Assembly (NCBI GenBank): GCA_020434605.1
Contig: JAGRAL010000188.1
Coordinates: 1 to 12,160, forward strand
DNA length: 12,160 bases
Direction: 5' to 3'
From: Bdellovibrionales bacterium
Lineage (GTDB): Bacteria > Bdellovibrionota > Bdellovibrionia > Bdellovibrionales > UBA840
Part shown: one piece after another, positions 1 through 6,423 of the stretch
How the letters are laid out: each line of letters opens with the position of its first letter
How positions within the stretch are numbered: the first letter of the stretch is position 1
Made by a program: the position numbers and the translations under genes
The notes under the pieces: generated by a model
Database searches by the model: none
Seen by the model: only the letters and a program-made list of their open reading frames with translations
What the model was told of the DNA's origin: nothing

Positions 1-1286
1 TGGCGGGTTTACCCATTATTTCTTATATTTTATCTAATGTGAAAGATTTAAACCCTAAAGAAATACGCGTAGTTGTTGGGCACGGAAAAAATATTGTGCA
101 AACTGTAGTACAACCTCTAGGTGCTCAATGTTATGTGCAAGAACAACAACTAGGCACTGGTCATGCTGTTATGTGCGCAAACCCAGAATCTTTAGAAGGT
201 ACTATTTTAATTTTAAATGGTGATCATCCTCTGATACAAACCGCAGATCTTAAACGATTCATTAAAGAGTTTGAGGATTCTAACGCTGGGCTTGGCCTTT
301 TAACTGCAAAAATAAAAGACCCAGGAAGTTATGGACGTGTTATCCGACACAACAATGAATTAAGAGCTATCGTTGAAGCAAAGCATGCAGGCCAAGAGGC
401 ATTAAAAATTAATGAAGTTAACTCTGGCATTTATTTGATTAAGGCTGATATTTTAAAAGAACTAATCCAGCAAATCGAAGTAAACCCAGAAAAAAACGAG
501 TTTTACTTAACTGACATTATCGAGTTATGCCACGAAGCTACTATTAAAATGGTAGCCGTTGAAGGAAATCCCAGAGTTGCGTTTGGCGTAAACTCACAAG
601 TTGAATTAGCACAAGCGACTAAATCGATTTTTCAAGCAAAAACAAAAACCTTAATGGATGAAGGAGTTATTATTCTTGATCCAGCAGCAACTTATGTTGA
701 GCCAACTGTGCAAGTTGGTGCAGGTTCTGTTTTATATCCAGGAGTCTTTTTAAAAGGACTTACTAAATTAGGTGCTTGTGTTGTTGTAGAACCAAATGCA
801 TTCATTATCAACTCAGACGTCCATGACAATGCTCAAGTGCGAGCTGGCTCTTACCTAGAAGATTGTGTCGTAAAGAGTAAAGCCGTCGTAGGACCTTACG
901 CGCGCCTGCGTCCAAATACTGAGATTGGTGAAGATGCTAAAGTTGGTAACTTTGTAGAAATGAAAAAAGTTAAATTTGGCAAGGGATCTAAAGCCGGTCA
1001 CTTGACCTATTTAGGTGACGCCGAGATTGGCGAAAATGTAAATATTGGTTGCGGTACAATTACTTGTAACTACGCAGCTGACAAAAATAAATACAAAACA
1101 AAAATCGGGGATAATGTTTTTGTTGGCAGTGATACGCAGTTTGTTGCACCTATTACTGTTGGAGATTCTGCTGTCATCGGCTCTGGCTCGACAATTACAA
1201 AAGACGTACCTGCCTATTCTCTAGCTGTTGCTAGGGGCAAACAATTTATCAAAGAAAACTACGTTAAAAAAGACGATAAGGAATAA
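1..1286 (+). CDS. glmU: Bifunctional UDP-GlcNAc pyrophosphorylase / glucosamine-1-phosphate N-acetyltransferase GlmU (5' partial)
   Basis: GlmU acetylates glucosamine-1-phosphate and then couples it to UTP, giving cytoplasmic UDP-GlcNAc for peptidoglycan and LPS. The frame is open from base 3 to the edge (first visible residues AGLPIISYIL match the family's N-terminal region), so a GTG at 39 is only an internal codon. About 30 residues with the GxGTRM nucleotide-binding motif lie outside the window; 427 codons are visible of a usual ~455. The uridyltransferase half shows QLGTGHAV, NGDHPLI (the metal-binding Asp kept, His where E. coli has Val), NEVNSGIY and EFYLTDII. The C-terminal left-handed beta-helix shows ARLRPN, GNFVEMKK, KAGHLTYLGDAEIG with the catalytic His codon at 999-1001, and GTITCNY followed by a slightly altered loop. 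glmS follows after 3 nt, so the two are probably cotranscribed. Identity is very secure. Confidence 0.97.
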   Translation, partial: AGLPIISYILSNVKDLNPKEIRVVVGHGKNIVQTVVQPLGAQCYVQEQQLGTGHAVMCANPESLEGTILILNGDHPLIQTADLKRFIKEFEDSNAGLGLLTAKIKDPGSYGRVIRHNNELRAIVEAKHAGQEALKINEVNSGIYLIKADILKELIQQIEVNPEKNEFYLTDIIELCHEATIKMVAVEGNPRVAFGVNSQVELAQATKSIFQAKTKTLMDEGVIILDPAATYVEPTVQVGAGSVLYPGVFLKGLTKLGACVVVEPNAFIINSDVHDNAQVRAGSYLEDCVVKSKAVVGPYARLRPNTEIGEDAKVGNFVEMKKVKFGKGSKAGHLTYLGDAEIGENVNIGCGTITCNYAADKNKYKTKIGDNVFVGSDTQFVAPITVGDSAVIGSGSTITKDVPAYSLAVARGKQFIKENYVKKDDKE

Positions 1287-1289
1287 CTT

Positions 1290-3152
1290 ATGTGTGGCAT
1301 AATTGGTTACTACGGGTCTAGAGATCCTAAACAAGTTATCTATGATGGTTTAAAAAAATTAGAATACAGAGGTTATGACTCTGCCGGCATCGCAATTTTA
1401 GACAATGGTAAATTAAAGCGCGTTAGATCCGCCGGAAAATTGATTCACCTAAAAGAAAAACTAGATAATGAAAAATTCACTGGAAATATTGGTATCGGGC
1501 ACACTAGGTGGGCTACACACGGCGTACCCAATGAAAGTAACGCTCATCCGCATGCTGTAGGAAAAATCAGTCTTGTTCATAATGGTATCATTGAAAACTA
1601 CCAAGAGATTAAAGAGTACCTTCTAAAAGAAGGAGCTAAGATTACTAGCGATACTGACTCTGAGTTAGTAGCTCACCTTATTTCTAGAGAAATAGAAAAG
1701 GGCTCTACTTTGAAAGAGGCTTTATCTACTGTGATTCCTAAATTAGAAGGTGCATACTCTATCGCAGCGCTTAGTGAAAATGAACCTGACACTCTAGTCG
1801 CTGTAAAAAATGGTCCACCTCTTGTTTTAGGTCTTGGAAAAGATGAGTGTTTTGTTGCTAGTGATGCGCAAGCCATTATCACCTACACCAATAAAGTGAT
1901 TTTTATCGATGACCATGAAATCGTCGTTGCTAAAAAAGATAAGTACCAAATCTATGACATGAAAGGTTCTGCGATTTCAAAAAAAATCACTGAACTAGAT
2001 ATGAGCCCGGATGCTATTGAAAAGCAGGGATACCCTCACTTCATGAAAAAAGAAATTTACGAGCAACCTCGAGTTGTTGCTGCCGCTATGTCACCACACA
2101 TTGATGTTGCAAACCTTAAAATCAGCTTACAAGTAGTATCAAGCGACTCTAACGGAGAAGCTCTAAAACAAGATGAACTTTACTCGCAGTTAAAACACTT
2201 TGAGCGCGTATTTATTGTAGCCTGTGGAACTAGTTTTTATGCAGGCCTTACGGGCGAATACATTCTAGAAGCTATGGCAGGTATTCCTGTAGAGGTAGAA
2301 TTTGCTTCTGAGTTCAGATATAGAAAACCCGTCATACCTAAAAACTCGCTAGTTATTGTAATTTCACAAAGTGGTGAAACAGCTGATACGCTGGCTAGCT
2401 TAAGAATGGCCAAAGAAAAAGGGGCGAAAACATTAAGTATATGTAATGCAAAAAATTCTTCGATTGATCGTGAAGCATTTTTTAAGATGTACATGAAGGC
2501 AGACGCAGAAATTGGTGTAGCTTCTACCAAAGCACTTACTGCTACTCTAGCTTTATTGAACCTACTAGGGGTATACCTAGGTAGAGTGAACGAAACGCTA
2601 ACTAGAGACGAAGAAAAATCCTACCTACGCAGCTTGCAAGCCCTGCCGTCTGAAATCGAAAAAGTATTAGCCTACGACTCATTTTTTGATGAAGCAGCTT
2701 TGACTCTTAAAGACTACAAAGGTTTTCTGTATATGGGCCGAGGTGTGAATTACCCAATGGCAATGGAAGGCGCTTTAAAGTTAAAAGAATTAGCTTACAT
2801 GCACGCAGAAGGTTATGCCGCAGGCGAGATGAAACACGGACCTATCGCTCTCATTGATGACAGAATGGCTGTTGTAGTCGTTGCACCTACTGATGATGTG
2901 TATGAAAAAACAGTGAGTAACTTAGAAGAGGTAAGAGCAAGAGGCGGACAAATTATTGCTATCGGTACAGGTCATAATGAGCGATTAAAATCGCTAGCAA
3001 AACATTACCTATCTTTACCTAAAACAAGTTGGAATTTAAATCCCGTTTTATCAGTGATACCATTACAGTTAATGGCTTATCATGTCGCAGATAGATTGGG
3101 TTTTGATGTAGATCAACCAAGAAACTTAGCGAAGTCAGTAACTGTAGAGTAG
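1290..3152 (+). CDS. glmS: Glutamine--fructose-6-phosphate aminotransferase (isomerizing) GlmS
   Basis: GlmS makes glucosamine-6-phosphate from fructose-6-phosphate and glutamine, the entry step of the hexosamine pathway that GlmU finishes. The 620-residue product is full length (E. coli 609). Residues 1-230 are the class II glutaminase: Cys2 is the nucleophile after Met removal, with HTRWATHG (71-78), HNGIIENY (97-104) and SDTDSE (120-125). Two SIS sugar-isomerase domains follow: ACGTSFYAG (311-319), SQSGETADT (359-367) and EIGVASTKA (407-415), then GRGVNYPMAMEGALKLKE (483-500) with the conserved Glu500, His516 in MKHGP, and the C-terminal NLAKSVTVE with the fructose-6-P-binding Lys615. A Shine-Dalgarno AAGGA (1278-1282) lies inside the end of glmU, 7 nt from the ATG, supporting this start and coupling to glmU. 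A hairpin follows the stop. Confidence 0.98.
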   Translation: MCGIIGYYGSRDPKQVIYDGLKKLEYRGYDSAGIAILDNGKLKRVRSAGKLIHLKEKLDNEKFTGNIGIGHTRWATHGVPNESNAHPHAVGKISLVHNGIIENYQEIKEYLLKEGAKITSDTDSELVAHLISREIEKGSTLKEALSTVIPKLEGAYSIAALSENEPDTLVAVKNGPPLVLGLGKDECFVASDAQAIITYTNKVIFIDDHEIVVAKKDKYQIYDMKGSAISKKITELDMSPDAIEKQGYPHFMKKEIYEQPRVVAAAMSPHIDVANLKISLQVVSSDSNGEALKQDELYSQLKHFERVFIVACGTSFYAGLTGEYILEAMAGIPVEVEFASEFRYRKPVIPKNSLVIVISQSGETADTLASLRMAKEKGAKTLSICNAKNSSIDREAFFKMYMKADAEIGVASTKALTATLALLNLLGVYLGRVNETLTRDEEKSYLRSLQALPSEIEKVLAYDSFFDEAALTLKDYKGFLYMGRGVNYPMAMEGALKLKELAYMHAEGYAAGEMKHGPIALIDDRMAVVVVAPTDDVYEKTVSNLEEVRARGGQIIAIGTGHNERLKSLAKHYLSLPKTSWNLNPVLSVIPLQLMAYHVADRLGFDVDQPRNLAKSVTVE

Positions 3153-3158
3153 ATATTG

Positions 3159-3180
3159 GGCTATGCCAGAGGGCATAGCC
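3159..3180 (+). terminator. Perfect hairpin after glmS, possible terminator without U-run
   Basis: GGCTATGCC (3159-3167) and GGCATAGCC (3172-3180) form a perfect 9-bp stem with a 4-nt AGAG loop, starting 6 nt after the glmS stop. Its position fits a transcription end or an mRNA 3'-stabilising structure for glmU-glmS. It is not a classical intrinsic terminator, because no T-run follows in either direction; the next bases on the + strand are ATAATTACC. Confidence 0.5.
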
Positions 3181-3311
3181 ATAATTACCACCCATTTTAT
3201 CACAGATCAAAAACACTATATTCTTTCTCAGCACAGCTTAAACCTATAGATCACTAAACTAAAATCAGACTCTATACATATAAGGCCCAAAAGCGGCACT
3301 TAGGCAGCTAA

Positions 3312-3328
3312 CGTCTCAGTTTGAGACG
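3312..3328. promoter_or_regulatory. Perfect inverted repeat, candidate activator-binding site (UAS)
   Basis: CGTCTCA (3312-3318) and TGAGACG (3322-3328) form an exact 7-bp dyad around a 3-nt GTT centre. Its centre (3320) lies about 91 bp upstream of the start of transcription predicted from the sigma-54 element at 3385-3400. Enhancer-binding activators of sigma-54 RNA polymerase usually bind dyads 80-150 bp upstream, so the distance fits. It could instead be a repressor operator or an RNA hairpin, though a 3-nt loop with no following T-run makes a terminator unlikely. Which protein binds it cannot be told from the sequence. Confidence 0.5.
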
Positions 3329-3384
3329 GTGGTATTTCTATATTGATTATTAGAACAAAGCTAGGGCCTCTAAACTGGACTATC

Positions 3385-3400
3385 TGGCACCCCCCTTGCT
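3385..3400 (+). promoter_or_regulatory. Sigma-54 (RpoN) -24/-12 promoter
   Basis: TGGCAC (3385-3390), five C residues, then TTGCT (3396-3400) match the sigma-54 consensus TGGCAC-N5-TTGCW at all 11 specified positions. The invariant GG (3386-3387) and GC (3398-3399) are exactly 12 bp apart. Transcription would start near 3411, just before the gene for the exported protein. The element lies in the long intergenic region and on the correct strand. A chance match is unlikely: with equal base frequencies, 11 fixed positions occur about once in four million sites. Confidence 0.82.
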
Positions 3401-3416
3401 CTATAAAGTAATGAGT

Positions 3417-3420
3417 GAGG
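3417..3420 (+). promoter_or_regulatory. Ribosome binding site that selects the start of the secreted protein
   Basis: GAGG lies 5 nt before the ATG at 3426 and only 2 nt before the ATG at 3423. No Shine-Dalgarno-like sequence precedes the in-frame ATG at 3411 or TTG at 3396. It lies just downstream of the predicted sigma-54 transcription start (about 3411), giving a short 15-nt leader for the ATG at 3426. Confidence 0.45.
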
Positions 3421-3425
3421 TTATG

Positions 3426-4043
3426 ATGATTTTATTGTTACTTTTATTACCATTTCAATTGTTTGCAGCTACCCAGCGTTCAGTAGATATTAAGCGTTGG
3501 AATGCCTTAAAATCAGTTGAGTATAGTAACTCAATTCAACAGAAAGACTTGGAGCTTTATGTTCCTACTGATGAATTGGTTGGTCTTGCCGAACCACAAG
3601 AAATTGAGCCTACTAAAGACTTAGATTATAACGAAAATTCAGATGCTGCTCGTAGTGAAAAAGTTGGTAAAAAAATTATGGACCATACTTTTAAAAACTT
3701 CGCAAAAGGTAAATTTACACCAAATGCTAGCATTTTTAAGACAGTAAAAAGCGTAGAAGAGTCGATGAAATACGATATCACTTTTGCCAAAGAAAAGCCT
3801 GACGATATCGAACACAAAATTAACTTACAATATCAGCCGTTTCAAAATATGGCTAAAATGAAATACAGAGGCTTTTTACAAGCTAACCTTGTGTACTATT
3901 TTAGTGATGCAAAGTTAGAGTGTTCCATTGAAAAAGACTTGTCGACTGGTGCACTACTTGCCGTAACATATGGTAACGATTCAGTTTCGCCTAACTCAGA
4001 CGATAGCATGTCTATGCTATTTATGCGTTGGGAATGGAACTAA
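3426..4043 (+). CDS. Small exported protein of unknown function, probable sigma-54-dependent gene
   Basis: I do not recognise a family. From the ATG at 3426 the product is 205 residues. Residues 2-13 are almost purely Leu/Ile/Phe, and LFA-AT gives a good signal peptidase I site after Ala14, so export from the cytoplasm is likely. The signal peptide is odd in having no positive residue before the hydrophobic core. No lipobox is present; the only Cys is near position 166. Residues 20-130 are charged and mostly hydrophilic. Residues 130-205 look beta-strand-rich (MKYRGFLQANLVYYF, ALLAVTYG) and end in MRWEWN. In-frame starts at 3423, 3411 (ATG) and 3396 (TTG) are possible, but the TTG is part of the -12 promoter element and 3411 is the predicted first transcribed base. 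The gene has its own promoter, and a 49-nt gap precedes the thiolase. Confidence 0.8.
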   Translation: MILLLLLLPFQLFAATQRSVDIKRWNALKSVEYSNSIQQKDLELYVPTDELVGLAEPQEIEPTKDLDYNENSDAARSEKVGKKIMDHTFKNFAKGKFTPNASIFKTVKSVEESMKYDITFAKEKPDDIEHKINLQYQPFQNMAKMKYRGFLQANLVYYFSDAKLECSIEKDLSTGALLAVTYGNDSVSPNSDDSMSMLFMRWEWN

Positions 4044-4057
4044 GCTCTCAAAATACA

Positions 4058-4086
4058 TTGACCCTATTAGCAACAAAACTTAAAGT
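4058..4086 (+). promoter_or_regulatory. Possible sigma-70-type promoter for the thiolase operon
   Basis: TTGACC (4058-4063, 5 of 6 to the -35 consensus) and TAAAGT (4081-4086, 4 of 6 to the -10) are 17 bp apart in the 49-nt gap before the thiolase. Transcription would start about 7 nt after the -10, which is the A of the ATG at 4093, giving a leaderless mRNA. This agrees with the lack of a Shine-Dalgarno sequence there. The evidence is motif matching only. Confidence 0.35.
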
Positions 4087-4092
4087 TTACCC

Positions 4093-5271
4093 ATGGAAAA
4101 TATAGTTATTGTTGCAGCAAAAAGAAATCCGTTCGGTAAATTTGGTGGAAGCCTTAAAGATGTAAATGCTACTGATCTAGCTTTACAAGCCTCCCAGGCC
4201 TGCTTATCGCAAAGTGGTCTAAAACCAGAAGATATAGATCACATTGTTTTAGGGAATGTAGTTCAATCTGGAAGTGATGCCATATATACCCCAAGACATT
4301 TAGGACTTAAATTAGGAGTCCCACAAAACGTACCCGCTTTAGGAGTCGCAAGATTGTGCGGTAGCGGCTTTCAAGCTTGGATCACTGCTATGCAGATGAT
4401 GCAAACAGGAGAGGCGAAGGTAATATTATCTGGTGGAGTTGAACAGATGTCTCAAATCCCTTACGTGCTACGCTCAGCTAGGTGGGGACAAAAAATGGGT
4501 GGAACCGAAGTAGAAGACTATTTAACCGCAGCTCTTGTTGATCAGTATACCAATACACCTATGGCAATCACTGCCGAAAATCTTGCGGTAAAATATAAAA
4601 TCTCACGAGATGAAGTAGATGCGTATGCTCTACAATCACAGATGCGCTACCAAGCTGCTTTAAAAGAAGGAAAGTTTGCAACCGAAATAAGTCCGATTAC
4701 GGTTCAGACTAGAAAGGGAGAATTGTCTGTAGAAAATGATGAGCATCCAAAAGGTGATGTAAGTCTTGAAGGCTTAAAAAAACTCCCTGCTATTTTTAAA
4801 AAAGATGGTGTAGTTACAGCCGGAAATGCTTCTGGTATTGTAGACGGTGCAGCTATGTCTATCCTAATGACCGAAACAGAAGCTAAAGCGCGTGGTTTAA
4901 AACCACTTGCTAAAATAAGATCATATGCCTCTGTTGGATGTGATCCTACTATCATGGGAATCGGCCCAGTTGGAGCTATTAAAAACGCACTTACAAAAGC
5001 AAAACTTAGTTTAAATGATATGGATCTTATTGAAGTCAACGAAGCTTTCTCTGCACAGTACTTGGCTGTTCAAAAAGAATTAAACTTAGACAACAATAAA
5101 ACAAACGTAAATGGCGGTGCTATTGCTGTAGGTCATCCGCTCGGTGCTTCAGGCACTAGAATCATGAACCACCTAATATACGAACTACATAGACGCAAGA
5201 AATCGCTTGCCATAGGGAGTGCATGCATTGGTGGTGGTCAAGGTATTGCTATCGTTATTGAGGCTATGTAA
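4093..5271 (+). CDS. Acetyl-CoA C-acyltransferase (3-ketoacyl-CoA thiolase, ACAA2-like)
   Basis: A degradative thiolase that splits 3-ketoacyl-CoA (including acetoacetyl-CoA) with CoA to yield acetyl-CoA in the cytoplasm. The 392 residues are the usual family length. The nucleophile is Cys89 in RLCGSGFQAW; NEAF at 316-319, His348 in GGAIAVGHPLG and Cys378 in ACIGGGQG complete the active site. The protein resembles mitochondrial ACAA2 along its whole length, for example GNVVQSGSDAIY, MAITAENLAVKYKISR, FKKDGVVTAGNASG, GCDPTIMGIGPV and NGGAIAVGHPLG, more than it resembles bacterial PhaA/AtoB as I remember them. The exact chain-length preference cannot be read from the sequence. No Shine-Dalgarno precedes the ATG, and an in-frame stop (4081-4083) excludes a longer N-terminus. 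It overlaps the following dehydrogenase by 1 nt (TAATG), so the two act as one unit. Confidence 0.93.
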   Translation: MENIVIVAAKRNPFGKFGGSLKDVNATDLALQASQACLSQSGLKPEDIDHIVLGNVVQSGSDAIYTPRHLGLKLGVPQNVPALGVARLCGSGFQAWITAMQMMQTGEAKVILSGGVEQMSQIPYVLRSARWGQKMGGTEVEDYLTAALVDQYTNTPMAITAENLAVKYKISRDEVDAYALQSQMRYQAALKEGKFATEISPITVQTRKGELSVENDEHPKGDVSLEGLKKLPAIFKKDGVVTAGNASGIVDGAAMSILMTETEAKARGLKPLAKIRSYASVGCDPTIMGIGPVGAIKNALTKAKLSLNDMDLIEVNEAFSAQYLAVQKELNLDNNKTNVNGGAIAVGHPLGASGTRIMNHLIYELHRRKKSLAIGSACIGGGQGIAIVIEAM

Positions 5272-6422
5272 TGAGTCCCGATTTTTTCTCTCTAGATTCA
5301 TTACTCTCTAAAGAAGAAAAAGCGACACAGTCACTGATTAATAAATTTGTAACTAAGAGCTTAATGCCTACTATCAACGAGCATTTTCAGGCTGGCACTT
5401 TTCCTAAAGACTTAATCCCTGAGTTTGGTAAGTTAGGTTTATTGGGTGCGACCATTAAAGGCTATGGTTGCCCTGGCTTAAGCTATACTACTTACGGCCT
5501 AATGATGAAAGAAATTGAGCGCTGTGATAGTGGGGTAAGAAGTTTTATCAGTGTGCAAGGCGCATTAGCTATGTACCCAATAGCAACCTTTGGTACTGAG
5601 GAACAAAAAAACAAATATCTTCCTAAGATGGCAAAAGGTGAATTGATTGGCTGTTTTGGTTTAACCGAACCAGAGGGTGGATCTAATCCAGGAGCAATGA
5701 CAACAAAAGTAATTAAAGATGGAAGCGATTACCTATTATCCGGAAAAAAGCGCTGGCTAACCAATGGGTCTATTGCTGATATAGCTATTATCTGGGCTAA
5801 AAACGAAGACGGTAAAGTGATTGGTCTGATTGTTGACCTAGGCCTTAAAGGCATCACCGTCAAAAAATTAGATGCAAAGTTTAGCTTACGAGTTAGTTAT
5901 GGCACTGAAATGCAATTTGATAATGTTCGTATTAAACCCGAGCAAGTTTTGGGAGTTATCGGCTTAAAAGGACCATTTTCTTGTTTAAACATCGCTCGCT
6001 ATGGAATCTCTTGGGGCGTAGTAGGAGCTGCAGAAGCTTGTTATTTAGAAGCTCTTGATTACTCGCTCAACCGCTCGCCTTTTGGTAAACCACTAGCGTC
6101 GCACCAATTAATACAAGCAAAGCTTGTTACCATGTTTACAGAAATTACCAAGGCGCAAATGCTAGCATACCACTTAGGAAGAAGCATGGATCAAGGCCAA
6201 ACGATACCTCCGCAAATATCCATGGCTAAAATGAATAACGTCAGTGAAGCACTAAAAATTGCGCGCTTAAGTCGAGACATTTTAGGTGCAAATGGTGTTA
6301 CCTACGACTATCACACGGGTCGACATCTTATGAATTTAGAAACAGTTAATACTTACGAAGGCACCGAAGATATTCACCGCCTTATCTTAGGCCAACACAT
6401 TACAGGGATTTCGGCTTACTAA
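5271..6422 (+). CDS. gcdH: Glutaryl-CoA dehydrogenase (acyl-CoA dehydrogenase family)
   Basis: An FAD enzyme that oxidises and decarboxylates glutaryl-CoA to crotonyl-CoA, a late step in lysine and tryptophan breakdown; electrons pass to ETF. The 383 residues carry the acyl-CoA dehydrogenase signature CFGLTEPEGGSNPG (128-141), KRWLTNGSIAD (160-170) and KFSLRVS (203-209). Glutaryl-CoA-specific features match human GCDH: DSGVRSFISVQ (86-96) holds Arg90, the counterpart of the arginine that binds the substrate's second carboxylate, and NTYEGTEDIH (360-369) holds the catalytic base Glu363. GPFSCLNIARYGISWGV (234-250) is also typical. GAGG at 5260-5263 stands 7 nt before the ATG, inside the thiolase gene, so translation is coupled. 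Crotonyl-CoA would need hydratase and 3-hydroxyacyl-CoA dehydrogenase (not in this window) before the neighbouring thiolase. Its stop is 1 nt from murB's stop on the other strand. Confidence 0.9.
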   Translation: MSPDFFSLDSLLSKEEKATQSLINKFVTKSLMPTINEHFQAGTFPKDLIPEFGKLGLLGATIKGYGCPGLSYTTYGLMMKEIERCDSGVRSFISVQGALAMYPIATFGTEEQKNKYLPKMAKGELIGCFGLTEPEGGSNPGAMTTKVIKDGSDYLLSGKKRWLTNGSIADIAIIWAKNEDGKVIGLIVDLGLKGITVKKLDAKFSLRVSYGTEMQFDNVRIKPEQVLGVIGLKGPFSCLNIARYGISWGVVGAAEACYLEALDYSLNRSPFGKPLASHQLIQAKLVTMFTEITKAQMLAYHLGRSMDQGQTIPPQISMAKMNNVSEALKIARLSRDILGANGVTYDYHTGRHLMNLETVNTYEGTEDIHRLILGQHITGISAY

Positions 6423-6423
6423 T

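Noticed and set aside
39..41. GTG as the start of glmU
   Set aside because: The reading frame is open to the window edge and the upstream codons encode conserved GlmU residues; the gene is simply cut by the window.
2237..2530. 97-codon open frame on the minus strand within glmS
   Set aside because: It lies entirely opposite the conserved SIS domain of glmS and its translation shows no family-like features.
3019..3234. 71-codon minus-strand frame crossing the glmS end and the intergenic hairpin
   Set aside because: Two thirds is antisense to conserved glmS codons; there is no plausible ribosome site or promoter.
4076..4088. AAACTT-A-AAGTTT inverted repeat before the thiolase
   Set aside because: It is short, AT-only apart from one G/C pair, with a 1-nt centre; too weak for a terminator or operator call, and it overlaps the possible -10.
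4704..5039. 111-codon open frame on the minus strand within the thiolase
   Set aside because: It is antisense to a fully conserved enzyme, without a ribosome site or recognisable protein features.
5393..5398. Second TGGCAC, possible sigma-54 site
   Set aside because: No TTGC follows at the right distance and the site lies within the gcdH coding region.
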